A DNA stretch of 42,500 nucleotides from Bacteroidota bacterium. Its GTDB lineage: Bacteria; Bacteroidota; Bacteroidia; NS11-12g; UBA9320. Below are positions 8,001 to 15,994 of the stretch, in pieces. The notes below the pieces were generated by a model. That model had not been told where the DNA came from, ran no database searches, and saw nothing but the letters and a program-made list of their open reading frames with translations. Position 1 is the stretch's first letter, and every line of letters begins with the position of its first letter. The DNA lies in contig NVWV01000015.1 of assembly GCA_002746305.1 (NCBI GenBank), forward strand, positions 1-42,500, read 5' to 3'. Made by a program: the position numbers and the translations under genes.

Positions 8001-8494
8001 CATTCTCCATTATGATGACAGGGATAGGTATCATATCTTTGGCTGGTATTGTGGTAAATAATGCAATTGTACTAATCGATTATACCAACTTACTCCGTGC
8101 TAGAAAACGTGCAGAACTAGGACTTGACAAAAATGCTACTCTCTCTATTTCAGACATTGTAGATAGTATCGTAGAATCAGGTAAAACAAGACTAAGACCT
8201 GTATTGCTTACAGCCATTACCACGGTACTTGGATTATTACCCCTTGCAATTGGGTTTAATATTAATTTCACTAAATTGCTTCGTGAAGGTAATCCAGAAA
8301 TATATGCTGGAGGGCAAAATGCAGATTTTTGGGGACCAATGGCGTGGGCTGTGATTTATGGATTAATATTTGCAACCTTCCTGACATTAGTAATAGTGCC
8401 AGTAATGTATTACTTAAGTGATAGACTAACTATCTCTCTAAAACGTCTTTTTAAGACTAAGCCGCAGATAGAAACAAATACTAAAGAAGCATAA
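5030..8494 (+). CDS. RND-family efflux permease (AcrB/HAE1-like), with an additional hydrophobic pair
   Basis: This is the proton-driven inner-membrane pump of the TetR-linked system. Its 1154 residues are about 100 more than AcrB. The ends contain the expected twelve membrane helices with two large periplasmic loops. TM4 reads GMLVDNGIVIVENV, so the usual DD pair is D413-N414. Between TM6 and TM7 there are two extra hydrophobic stretches, about residues 521-536 and 538-557, where AcrB has a cytoplasmic loop. A Gly-rich insertion (GGGGAMGGSS) lies in the second periplasmic part, and another insertion precedes the last helices. Substrates (drugs, bile-like detergents, lipids) cannot be told from sequence. 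A strong terminator follows. Confidence 0.9.
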   Translation: MSKVKEIIKEFKLTTWAVNNKTSVYVIMAILLIIGFKSYTTMPKESFPEVKQPIIFVNTAYPGNSPIDIENLVTRPMEKEINSITGLKKLTSTSIQDFSIIVAEFEFSVENEKALQEVKDALDRAKMDLPNDLPADPSVSDMNFSDFPVMNVNVSGDYSQDKLKEYAEYLQEEMENLSEVSAVDLSGITEEEVEISIDRVKMEALELSLFDIEQAIANENVTMSGGDIKSIEGGDITRRNIRIAGEFKDYRDIENVIIKNEFQKIVYLRDIGEVTFGPKEPLSFARLNGEPVVTLDIKKKSGGNLIAAAEKIQEIVKKAKQDIFPKDLEVVITNDQSVQTRNMVNNLENSIIMGVLLVVGVLIFFLGVRNSLFVGIAIPLSMLMGIAILNYSGTTLNMMVLFSLILALGMLVDNGIVIVENVYRQYTERGKTKDRASIEGTGEVATAIIASTATTVAAFVPLMFWPSMMGEFFKYLPITLIIVLSSSLFVALVVNPVLTADWIKTGNSEKSKASKFWIRNGLLILVGILLYFIGSPLLGGLFIATVIISIVNRFVLTPGGNYFMANVMPRIENKYAQFIRFALSGKNPIFFLIGIFVFFGLTLFLFSVKTPPVVFFPDSQPNYVNVFIETPLGTDIEKTNRITKKLEALIMPAIANDSAIVEAVLAQVGEKTADPNGGGGAMGGSSPNKARITISFLEYEKRVFLSETSTSQIMKNIKKACADFPEAQLTFGKDNMGPPAGKPINLEVKGEDYNTLISEVEKIKKIMEAANIPGVDQLKTDLELGKPILEVSINQESARRFGLSTRQIAGTIRTALLGKEISKYKEGEDDYEIQLRFKDEYRYNLENLLNTRITFRNPANGKISQVPISAVASVAYNSTYGSVKRKDMDRVITIYSEVEEGANANAIVGKFKELLADHEIKSGYEFKFTGEQEEQDDSMAFLGGAMLLAMFFIFLIIVTQFNSVAGPFIIMLSVVFSTIGVLLGFSLTGTTFSIMMTGIGIISLAGIVVNNAIVLIDYTNLLRARKRAELGLDKNATLSISDIVDSIVESGKTRLRPVLLTAITTVLGLLPLAIGFNINFTKLLREGNPEIYAGGQNADFWGPMAWAVIYGLIFATFLTLVIVPVMYYLSDRLTISLKRLFKTKPQIETNTKEA

Positions 8495-8523
8495 TTTTTT
8501 TTTGATTTAGAATTATGACCGAA

Positions 8524-8551
8524 AGCCTCTGCAGAAATGTAGGGGCTTTTT
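8524..8551 (+). terminator. Rho-independent terminator of the TetR-pump operon
   Basis: A 10-bp stem, AGCCTCTGCA with TGTAGGGGCT (two G-T pairs), is closed by a GAAA loop and followed by five T residues. It lies 30 bases after the permease stop codon. Confidence 0.85.
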
Positions 8552-8601
8552 GGATTTAACACGGCCCTCAGTCCATATAAGAATAGAAGGATTTTAAGAG
8601 C

Positions 8602-9099
8602 AGCTCTGTTGCATTAGTCCGGATGAATTGAGAAATTAAGGCGATTTCTTTTTAGAAAAAGTATAGACATCATTGCATCAATATCCAAGAACTGTTATTC
8701 TTCAATCAGCTTATTTCAAATGGAGCTTTACCTTGAGCTATTGAGATGTTCAAGAACTACTCAATACAAAAGGGTAAAAAAATAGACTATTCTACTATTC
8801 AAAGATGGGTTCTTAAATTTTTCCCAGCCATTGAGAACAGAAGAGACTAATTAGCCAAGTTGGAGAATGGATAAGACTTACATTAGCCTAGGAGGTGGAA
8901 TTAGTATTGGTATGAAGTGGTAGATAAGCAAGGGAATACAGTTCATTTCCTTTAAGTCAAAAGAATAAAAAAGGGATCAGACTAGAAATTTTTGAACAAA
9001 TCCAAGGAAAAGTTGGTTTGATACATTTAAGTCATTGGCCACATAAGTGAAATGATTTTTCTACTCCTTTAAAAACAGATGGATTAATGCTACAAAACC
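8602..9099 (+). mobile_element. Decayed IS6-family insertion sequence with both ends recognisable
   Basis: Several broken pieces of an IS6-type transposase lie in order across shifting frames. LSY-stop-DVQELL is near 8730, where a TGA stands for the usual Arg. KKIDYSTIQRWVLKFFPAIE is at 8776-8835, WRMDKTYI at 8861-8884, and YWYEVVDKQGNTVHFL near 8902-8952, with KFLNKS after it. Left end 8602-8620 (contains CTGTTGCATTAG) and right end 9081-9099 form an inverted repeat agreeing at 14 of 19 positions. At about 498 bp it is shorter than intact members, so internal deletion has occurred. No target duplication is visible. It cannot move by itself. Confidence 0.75.
8700..8990 (+). pseudogene. IS6-family transposase pseudogene
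   Basis: This is the coding remains inside the insertion sequence. In intact members the enzyme has a zinc-finger-like N-terminus, a helix-turn-helix around the STIQRW region, and a DDE catalytic core whose first Asp lies in WRMDxTYI. Here that Asp is present (WRMDKTYI), but frameshifts and at least three stop codons separate the fragments, and the region of the second Asp and Glu is not recognisable. It is non-functional. Confidence 0.7.
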
Positions 9100-9141
9100 C
9101 AATTATTCTAGCCTAAATTGATTCCATTGTTTTTAATATGA

Positions 9142-10446
9142 TTAAAGATTATTACCAGTTGCTACATGGTAAGCATATTGCGTCTTGTTATAAGATGCTA
9201 CTGCTTTTAGGTAATCTAACCTTGATTTGATGTAGATTTCTTGTGCTTGCAAGATTTCAAAAGGACGAACAGTTCCCAATTGTTGTCTTTGAATACTTTG
9301 TATCAGAGCTTCTTCTGCAAATTGACTTCCTTCTAGGGCAATCTGTGTTTGTTCTTTGGCCACTCTAATCTGTTCTCTTGCACGAATCACTTCTTCATTG
9401 ATTTGAGCTTTAGCCTGCTCCATTTTAATCTCCTGTAGCACAATCCGAGAATTGTATTGCTTTAGTGTGCCTTTGTATGCGAGCCTTCCTACGGGAATTT
9501 TCCATATCAAAGCTGCATTGATTTCACTTGTCTGATCAAGCGGAGTAAACACACCTCCAAAGTAAGATCCATATGCACCTATTCTTAATTTAGGCAATAG
9601 CAATCCTGTTGTGGTAGTTTTTTTCTCTTCATTCAAGGATTGTAACATAAGTTCCATACCCATTAATTCTGGTCGGAGGCCGTAAGTAGAATCAAAAGAA
9701 ACCGGAATATCACTGATAACAATCAAATCCAAAGGAGCTAAAATGGTATCTGTTCCTACCAACCTGATTGTAGGGTTCAAATTCAGTAATTTTACCAATG
9801 TTGCAGATCGATTATTGTATTCGGTCCTAGCATTTAGCATTTCTACTTTTAAGTGCATATAGTTGCGTCGTGCTAACAATAATTCTGATTCAAATCGTAA
9901 GCCAACTTCCACCTGAATAGCTATTTGATTTGCAATGGTATCAGCTTGTAGTGCCAGTTGTTCGTAGGCTCTGTAATAAAGTTGTGACGCCAGAAAGTCA
10001 TAATATGTTTGTATCGCATCTAACAAAGCCATATTCTGTTCTGCCTGAGTTTGATACACTGTAGCTTGTACTTTGAGTTTGGCTGCATTCTCTTTGAAAA
10101 TCCCATCTCCGAAATCCCAAGTAGCGTTCAGTCCTAAACCACCCCAAAAACTTTGGCGGTTAACATCAATGAAAAAATTACCATCACTATTCATAGCATT
10201 TCCCCAAAGTTGGTGAGTACTTACACCAGCATATAGATTGGGTAACCACCATTCTTTTGATTTAGAAAGATCCGCAATTGCTAATTCCTGCCGTTCTTTA
10301 TACTCTTTTATTGTTAGGTTATTAGCTCCACCTAGACTTAGAACTGTTTCTAAATTTATTGGTTGCGTATTATTCTGAGCTTTTACTAAGCCAGATAGAG
10401 TAATAAGCAAAATGAACAACAGTGTGATTTGGAAATGTCTTTTCAT
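9142..10446 (-). CDS. TolC-family outer-membrane efflux protein of the second pump
   Basis: The 434-residue product has a signal peptide ending LSGLVKAQ (24 residues), followed by the two-repeat TolC architecture of long helices and short barrel strands. The N-terminal repeat contains NLETVLSLGGANNLTIKEYK. The C-terminal repeat contains IQRQQLGTVRPFEILQAQEI, the conserved helix near the end. It is last in the minus-strand permease - adaptor - channel operon, two bases after the adaptor stop. It is only distantly like the other TolC protein of this window (2447-3784), so the two pumps are not recent copies. No good terminator is visible after it. Confidence 0.88.
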   Translation of the reverse strand: MKRHFQITLLFILLITLSGLVKAQNNTQPINLETVLSLGGANNLTIKEYKERQELAIADLSKSKEWWLPNLYAGVSTHQLWGNAMNSDGNFFIDVNRQSFWGGLGLNATWDFGDGIFKENAAKLKVQATVYQTQAEQNMALLDAIQTYYDFLASQLYYRAYEQLALQADTIANQIAIQVEVGLRFESELLLARRNYMHLKVEMLNARTEYNNRSATLVKLLNLNPTIRLVGTDTILAPLDLIVISDIPVSFDSTYGLRPELMGMELMLQSLNEEKKTTTTGLLLPKLRIGAYGSYFGGVFTPLDQTSEINAALIWKIPVGRLAYKGTLKQYNSRIVLQEIKMEQAKAQINEEVIRAREQIRVAKEQTQIALEGSQFAEEALIQSIQRQQLGTVRPFEILQAQEIYIKSRLDYLKAVASYNKTQYAYHVATGNNL

Positions 10447-10448
10447 AA

Positions 10449-11549
10449 TTATTCGCTTCTAATAACAGATTTAACAATCTGTCCGGGTTGTACTAATCCT
10501 TTACCTCGAATAATCACCAATGTCGTTTCTGTTATTTCCGGGTTTAAGACTTCAAAATAATCCTTGTTTGATAGGCCTTTTCGTAGTGGAATTCGTTCTA
10601 CTCTATCATCCTTTACTACAAGCACAAAAGGCTGATTCTGATACATCCATTGTGCCGTAACTGGCAGAGATAGGACACCTTCGCGATTATTAATCTGCAT
10701 CAGAACTTTGGCGTACATTCCTGGTTTTATCAAGCCTTTAGGGTTGTTTATATCAATCTCAACCTGCATGGTCTTGGATGCCAAATCTAAAGCACCTGCG
10801 GTCCTACTTACTTTGGCTTTGTATGATTCACCTTGAAGTTCAGGGAACATAACGGTTACTTCCATACCTTTATCAATAGCAGCTACATCCGATTCAGGTA
10901 ATGGAATAGTTAGACGAATAGGGTTTATCTCCTGTATCTCTACAATCCCCTGCGGGTTATCCTCTGTTAATCCACTCTGTATTAATGCTCCATTATCTAC
11001 CATTCGTCTCGTGATTTTCCCTGCAAAGGGAGCTTTTACACGCAAGAAACTCAGTTGGGTTTGAATAACTTTTAAAGTTGCCTTTACTGAGAGATATTCC
11101 GCTTCGGCATCTTCTACCAATTGCAATGGAGTAAGTGCAGGGGTCTTCTCATGAATAGATTTTAATCGCCCATAGATAGCTTTTTTAGCCTCTAGTTGTG
11201 CTTTCTTTTCCTCATACTTTCCCATTATATCAGGATTAGATAACTCTGCAATAACCTCTCCTTTACGAACAACATCCCCAATGTCTTTATGCATTTTTTG
11301 CACATAACCACTTACCATCGCATAGATTATGACCTTTTGATTTGGTCGAGCTGTTCCACTAATTAATACTTCCGCAATAAAAGATCGTTGTTGTGGTTTT
11401 ACCACTTCAACTGATTGCAGTTTCTTTTTTTTGGATACATTCTCAATTGCCGAATCTGTATCGTTTTGTTGCTTATTTCCGCAAGAAGCCATTATTAACG
11501 TAATGGCTAACATACTTACAACTACATATTTGCGTTTTATAATTTTCAT
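10449..11549 (-). CDS. Efflux RND periplasmic adaptor (membrane fusion) lipoprotein of the second pump
   Basis: The 366-residue product has a lipobox, TLIMASC (Cys23). A lipoyl half (VSGYVQKMHKDIGDVVRKGE) is followed by a helical hairpin (EEKKAQLEAKKAIYGRLKSI) and the second lipoyl half (LRVKAPFAGKITRRMVDNGA). Beta-barrel and membrane-proximal domains complete the fold. It bridges the permease at 11552-14659 and the channel at 9142-10446. Intergenic gaps of two bases on each side indicate one tightly coupled operon. It lacks the K/E-rich N-terminal coiled coil of the first pump's adaptor. Confidence 0.9.
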   Translation of the reverse strand: MKIIKRKYVVVSMLAITLIMASCGNKQQNDTDSAIENVSKKKKLQSVEVVKPQQRSFIAEVLISGTARPNQKVIIYAMVSGYVQKMHKDIGDVVRKGEVIAELSNPDIMGKYEEKKAQLEAKKAIYGRLKSIHEKTPALTPLQLVEDAEAEYLSVKATLKVIQTQLSFLRVKAPFAGKITRRMVDNGALIQSGLTEDNPQGIVEIQEINPIRLTIPLPESDVAAIDKGMEVTVMFPELQGESYKAKVSRTAGALDLASKTMQVEIDINNPKGLIKPGMYAKVLMQINNREGVLSLPVTAQWMYQNQPFVLVVKDDRVERIPLRKGLSNKDYFEVLNPEITETTLVIIRGKGLVQPGQIVKSVIRSE

Positions 11550-11551
11550 TT

Positions 11552-14500
11552 TTAATTTATTTTGGATTTAGCAATAAGTAAATATAGAATAGGAATAAAA
11601 TAAAGGGTAAGTAACGTGGACATAAATGTTCCTCCAATAACTGCTATTGCCAATGGAACATTTGCTTCTGTTCCAGCACTAGTTGCCATTGCTGTTGGTA
11701 ACAACCCCAAAATGGTTGTGCTTGCAGTCATTAAAATTGGACGAAATCTATCGGATGCTCCATGAATAATAGCATCATACTTATCTTTTCCTTCCTTTAT
11801 CAAAGCATTAATTCTATCTATCAAAATGTTTCCATACGAAACAGCAATACCCACCATCATAATAATACCCATAATTGACTGGATATTGAGGTTCGTACCA
11901 GTTACCCACATGATTAGAGCCACTCCTATTATTCCCAGAGGAAAGGTCATGATAATAATTAGAGGTTGCCTGAAAGAACGAAATAAAGGAAGGATAATAA
12001 GGAAAGCCAGAACTATTGCTAGTCCCATTCCTAAGCCTAAATCAGCAAATGAACTTTTCATGGTAGATATTTCTCCTTGAAAAGTGACTTTGTATCCGTT
12101 TGGAAAATCCATTTCATCAATCCTCTTTTGGATTTCATCGGAAACAGATCCAATGTCAGAATCTTCCACATTGCTGTAAACATTGAACACCCGTTGAAGC
12201 TTATAATGATTGATCTCCACAGGATTACGTGATTCCGTAACTTTAGAAAAGTTTCTGAATGGAACGGGTTTATCATGTGTACTACTACTCACATTTACGT
12301 TTTCAAGGATATGTTCATCATTGATAAGATACTCAGGGTAAGTAACCCCTACGTAGTAATGGTTACCATTGTGTTCGTCTATCCAAAAAGCCTTATCAAA
12401 TGTAGCTGACGAGTTGAGTGCTGATACAATGTTCTTAATTGCATCCACAGGTTCCACACCCAATTCGGCTGCTTTGATCCTGTCAATATCAACATCTTTG
12501 GTTGGCTGGTCAATTCGCTGCAATATTCTCACATCCCTAGTAGTAGAAATGTCGGTAATTGTATCTCTTAAACGCTCGGCAATTGCACGTAATTTATTTA
12601 AATCATTGCCAACAATCTGTACATCTATAGGAGCTGGTTTTCCATCATTGAGAGCTGCTGTAATTAATCCTCCTGTATTAAAGCTGATTTCAACACCTGG
12701 AAAAGCATCATTTAGTTTCTCCCTTAATCTAGTAGCATATTCAAAAGTACTTAACGCATGATGTTCAATTAATTGAACACCAATAAAAGCATCTTGAGTG
12801 CCCGAATTTGGCGTATATGCAGCAGGAAGATCATAAACCACTCCAATATTTGAAATAATTTGTTCCAAGTCATTTACTAATTCATCCCTAATGATTTGCT
12901 CCATTTCAATAATGGCTTTTTCTGTGGTTTTTAAAGGAGTTCCAGACTCCATACGTACCTGAATTCCCATTTGCCCTACATCTGACTGCGGAAACAACTC
13001 ATAGCCCAAATGATTCTTCATTACAAATACTGAGAAAACGAATAGTATGGTAATTGAACTCAATATTCCCCATCTATATTTCAGAGCAGTAACAAGACTT
13101 TTTTCATAATGAGATTTCAGTTTATCAATAAATCGTTGAAAGAACCCAAGTACTGATTTTTTGGGTTTATCACTTGCTTTAGGCAGTTTATTTCGAAAAA
13201 GGTAAGCTGCAGCCAAAGGAACTAAAGTAAGAGAGAAAATATAAGAACCAACCATTGAACCAGCTACGGTAATTGCTAAAGGAGAAAACAAAAATTTAGC
13301 CATTCCTGTTAGAAATATTACAGGAAAAAACACCACTATAATAACCAAAGTAGAGGCTAATACAGGAGTAGCTACTTCCAATGCAGCATCCAGAGATCCT
13401 TGCCAAGCAGTTTTACCCATTTTTAAATGCTTGTCAATATTTTCAAGTACTACAATAGAGTTGTCTACCAATAAGCCCAAGACTAATGCTATACCTCCAA
13501 GAGTTATGCTGTTAATTGCTTGCCCTGTCATTGAAAGAATGATAAATGCAAAAAGTACTGATAATGGCAGACTTATGGTAACAATTAATGCAGACCGAAA
13601 ATTCCCTAAGAAAAGAACAAGGACAACAATAACAAGTATAAGTCCTCCCAAACCTGCATTTGACAATCCTGAAATAGCATTTCTCACATAAGAACTTTGG
13701 TCAAAAATCACATTCAAGTTAACATCATCAGGCATGCGTTCTTTTAATTGTGGTAATGCCTTTTTCACCCCTTCAACTGATGCAATAGTATTTGCTCCGG
13801 GTCTTTTAAATATGGGAAGATAAACTTGTTCTTTGCCGTCAACTCTGGCAATGTTTGTTTGAATGACACTTGCATCCGAAGCATATCCAATATCTTTAAT
13901 GTATATAGGTTTTCCATTTTTATAGGTCACCACAATATCATTGAAGTCCTTTACATCAATAATCATCCCTTTGGCATCAATGGCATAATTAATCATTCCA
14001 ATTTCTGCAATACCAGAGGGAATCATGGTGGTGTTCTTTTTAATGGCGTCGTTCACCTCAGTTTGTGAAATCCCAAGTGCTTCGAGCTTTGATGGATTTA
14101 CATATATATGAATTCTTCTCTTAGAACCACCGTATGCTGCAGGAGCTACAATACCAGGTACGCTACTGAGCATTTGACGTAAATTGTAATACGCAAGGTC
14201 ATACAGTTCTTTTCCGCTTTTAGTATCACTGCTTACTGTCAATAACATCAATGGCTTGCTTGCCGTTGGGTCAAAGGGCTGCACCATCGGAGGTAAAGTG
14301 CCTGGTGGTTGATAATACATGTCACTCATTGCGTAAGCCGAGGTGTTCGCCATTGCTTCTGCAGGATCCACATCTTCACCATAGTAATTGGTAACAATAC
14401 TGACACCCATTAGACTTTTAGAGAGTTGTTTTTCAATCCCAGGTGATTGACCTGTCCAACGTTCCATTCTACTGGTTATATCCTTTTCTACAACCTCCGC

Positions 14501-14659
14501 AGGCATACCAGGATAGAGAGTAATAATCTGCATTGCTGATTTTTTAAACTGTGGTAGAATATCTACTGCCATTCGGGGAATCAGAACCCCTCCCAGTACC
14601 ATGACCACAACAACCAGTACAAGTACTAAATATGGGTTTTTAAACGATAATTTTATCAT
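11552..14659 (-). CDS. RND-family efflux permease of the second pump
   Basis: The 1035-residue product has the normal length for AcrB/CzcA-type permeases, with twelve membrane helices and two periplasmic porter loops. TM1 is LVLVLVVVVMVLGGVLIPRM. TM4 reads GLLVDNSIVVLENI, with D399-N400 in place of Asp-Asp. It is more like hydrophobe/amphiphile exporters than heavy-metal pumps: I see no methionine-rich metal relay. It is first in the minus-strand operon with the adaptor and TolC genes. No regulator gene adjoins it, but two dyad sequences lie 40-100 bases upstream. It differs clearly from the permease at 5030-8494. Confidence 0.9.
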   Translation of the reverse strand: MIKLSFKNPYLVLVLVVVVMVLGGVLIPRMAVDILPQFKKSAMQIITLYPGMPAEVVEKDITSRMERWTGQSPGIEKQLSKSLMGVSIVTNYYGEDVDPAEAMANTSAYAMSDMYYQPPGTLPPMVQPFDPTASKPLMLLTVSSDTKSGKELYDLAYYNLRQMLSSVPGIVAPAAYGGSKRRIHIYVNPSKLEALGISQTEVNDAIKKNTTMIPSGIAEIGMINYAIDAKGMIIDVKDFNDIVVTYKNGKPIYIKDIGYASDASVIQTNIARVDGKEQVYLPIFKRPGANTIASVEGVKKALPQLKERMPDDVNLNVIFDQSSYVRNAISGLSNAGLGGLILVIVVLVLFLGNFRSALIVTISLPLSVLFAFIILSMTGQAINSITLGGIALVLGLLVDNSIVVLENIDKHLKMGKTAWQGSLDAALEVATPVLASTLVIIVVFFPVIFLTGMAKFLFSPLAITVAGSMVGSYIFSLTLVPLAAAYLFRNKLPKASDKPKKSVLGFFQRFIDKLKSHYEKSLVTALKYRWGILSSITILFVFSVFVMKNHLGYELFPQSDVGQMGIQVRMESGTPLKTTEKAIIEMEQIIRDELVNDLEQIISNIGVVYDLPAAYTPNSGTQDAFIGVQLIEHHALSTFEYATRLREKLNDAFPGVEISFNTGGLITAALNDGKPAPIDVQIVGNDLNKLRAIAERLRDTITDISTTRDVRILQRIDQPTKDVDIDRIKAAELGVEPVDAIKNIVSALNSSATFDKAFWIDEHNGNHYYVGVTYPEYLINDEHILENVNVSSSTHDKPVPFRNFSKVTESRNPVEINHYKLQRVFNVYSNVEDSDIGSVSDEIQKRIDEMDFPNGYKVTFQGEISTMKSSFADLGLGMGLAIVLAFLIILPLFRSFRQPLIIIMTFPLGIIGVALIMWVTGTNLNIQSIMGIIMMVGIAVSYGNILIDRINALIKEGKDKYDAIIHGASDRFRPILMTASTTILGLLPTAMATSAGTEANVPLAIAVIGGTFMSTLLTLYFIPILYLLIAKSKIN

Positions 14660-14697
14660 TGTATAATTTTCTTTTAAGCCATCAAATAAACACCTAG

Positions 14698-14721
14698 CAC
14701 AAAGCGTAATAAAACTTTGTG
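14698..14721. promoter_or_regulatory. Inverted repeat upstream of the second RND operon
   Basis: CACAAAG and CTTTGTG form a 7-bp inverted repeat with a 10-base spacer, centred about 50 bases upstream of the permease start. No T-run follows. It is a candidate operator; the regulator is unknown. Confidence 0.45.
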
Positions 14722-14738
14722 TAGAAATCAGAACCTAA

Positions 14739-14759
14739 TTGCAATAATAATAATTGCAA
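14739..14759. promoter_or_regulatory. AT-rich dyad between the second RND operon and the aminopeptidase gene
   Basis: TTGCAAT and ATTGCAA are separated by AATAATA, giving a near-perfect 21-bp dyad. It lies 80-100 bases from the permease start and about 100 from the aminopeptidase start, so it could serve either gene. Confidence 0.4.
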
Positions 14760-14842
14760 ACTGTAAACTGAATGCATCAGAACACAGATTTGCTTTTAAA
14801 AAAACATTTCTTCCCTAATCTTAATTCCTTACTGTTAATTTC

Positions 14843-14850
14843 TAAATTTG
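14843..14850 (+). promoter_or_regulatory. Bacteroidota -7 box for the M42 aminopeptidase gene
   Basis: TAAATTTG fits TAnnTTTG exactly and ends five bases before the ATG at 14856. This supports that ATG over an upstream in-frame ATG at 14772 and predicts a leaderless message. Confidence 0.5.
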
Positions 14851-14855
14851 AACCA

Positions 14856-15926
14856 ATGAGAAAAGAAAGTAAAAAATTTTTACGCGAATATTTAAATGCC
14901 AACTCTCCTGTAGGTTTTGAAACCCCTGGGCAAAAAGTATGGTTGGATTATGTAAAACCATATATTGATGAATATGAAGTAGACACTTACGGTTCTGTAG
15001 TGGGAGTTATCAACCCTGGACACGATTACAAAGTAGTGATAGAAGCACATGCAGATGAGATTGCATGGTTTGTAAACTACATAGATGCAAACGGATACAT
15101 TTATGTAATACGAAACGGTGGTAGTGACCATCAAATAGCACCAAGCATGCGAGTACACTTACATACCAAAAAAGGAAAGGTTGACGGTATATTTGGGTGG
15201 CCTGCTATTCATGTACGTGATAGAGCTAAGGAAGAACAACCTTCTCTTAAAAATCTCACTATAGATGTAGGAGCCGCAAATAAAAAAGAAGTACAGGCAA
15301 TGGGTATCGATGTAGGCACCGTTGTAACTTTTGATGCAGAAATGATGGAGCTAAACAAAAAATATGTTGTAGCACGTGCCATTGATAATAGAGGTGGTGG
15401 TTTTATGATTGCTGAAGTTGCTCGTTTATTGAAGGAGAATAAGAAGAAACTTCCATTTACGCTTTATGTAGTAAATGCAGTTCAAGAAGAAATAGGTCTA
15501 AGAGGTGCTGAGATGATTAGTCGTAGACTTAAACCCAATGTTGCTATCGTTACTGATGTAACTCACGATACACAAAGTCCTATGTACAACAAGAAGATAC
15601 AAGGAGATACTAAGTGTGGTGGCGGTCCTGCAGTGACCACTGGACCTGCAGTGCAAAACAATTTACTAAATATGATTATGGATGTTGCCAAGAAAAATAA
15701 GATCGACATCCAACGTCAAGCGGTGAGTAGAAGTACAGGCACAGATACTGACGCATTTGCATATAGCGACATGGGTGTTGCAAGTGCACTTATTTCGTTA
15801 CCTCTTAAATACATGCATACAACAGTAGAGACGGTTGCTTATACAGACATTGAAGACTGCATACAACTTATGTATGAAACGTTATGCCAGTTAAAAGCTG
15901 GACATGATTTCAGGTATTTTAAATAA
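14856..15926 (+). CDS. M42-family metallo-aminopeptidase (glutamyl aminopeptidase / endoglucanase-like)
   Basis: The 356-residue product is a cytosolic peptidase that trims N-terminal residues from peptides, in a family that forms large tetrahedral dodecamers. The two-metal site is complete: His65 and Asp67 (AHADEI), Asp177 (AIDNRGGG), Glu211-Glu212 (VQEEIG; base and ligand), Asp234 (VTDVTHDT) and His321 (YMHTTVETV). An ATG 28 codons upstream (14772) is in frame, but the extra residues are unlike the family and include the promoter box, so 14856 is preferred. It is a single gene, diverging from the second RND operon and closed by a long stem-loop. The substrate preference cannot be predicted. 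Confidence 0.9.
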   Translation: MRKESKKFLREYLNANSPVGFETPGQKVWLDYVKPYIDEYEVDTYGSVVGVINPGHDYKVVIEAHADEIAWFVNYIDANGYIYVIRNGGSDHQIAPSMRVHLHTKKGKVDGIFGWPAIHVRDRAKEEQPSLKNLTIDVGAANKKEVQAMGIDVGTVVTFDAEMMELNKKYVVARAIDNRGGGFMIAEVARLLKENKKKLPFTLYVVNAVQEEIGLRGAEMISRRLKPNVAIVTDVTHDTQSPMYNKKIQGDTKCGGGPAVTTGPAVQNNLLNMIMDVAKKNKIDIQRQAVSRSTGTDTDAFAYSDMGVASALISLPLKYMHTTVETVAYTDIEDCIQLMYETLCQLKAGHDFRYFK

Positions 15927-15936
15927 AACTTTGCAT

Positions 15937-15994
15937 AAAACTAAGTTTGGAGCTTAACTAGACGATTGGAGCTTCAAACTTAGTTTTGTGTTAT
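15937..15994 (+). terminator. Long stem-loop terminator after the aminopeptidase gene
   Basis: AAAACTAAGTTTGGAGCT (15937-15954) pairs with 15970-15987 over 18 positions, with one G-T pair and a 15-base loop. GTGTTATTTTTT follows. It begins 11 bases after the stop codon. The symmetry would let it act on both strands. Confidence 0.75.

Noticed and set aside
8560..9141. Possible small genes in the gap between the two efflux operons
   Set aside because: Every open stretch is short and corresponds to broken parts of the IS6-type transposase.
12369..12761. Open frames opposite to the RND permease genes and ribosomal genes
   Set aside because: They mirror the codon pattern of well-supported genes on the other strand, have no family motif and no promoter or ribosome site.
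14660..14771. TAnnnTTTG-like sequences as promoters of the second RND operon
   Set aside because: Two matches on the minus strand have one base too many between TA and TTTG and no -33 box at the right distance, so I do not call a promoter.
14772..14855. Upstream in-frame ATG extending the M42 aminopeptidase by 28 residues
   Set aside because: The extra residues do not resemble the family start, and the stretch contains an exact TAnnTTTG promoter box that ends five bases before the ATG at 14856.
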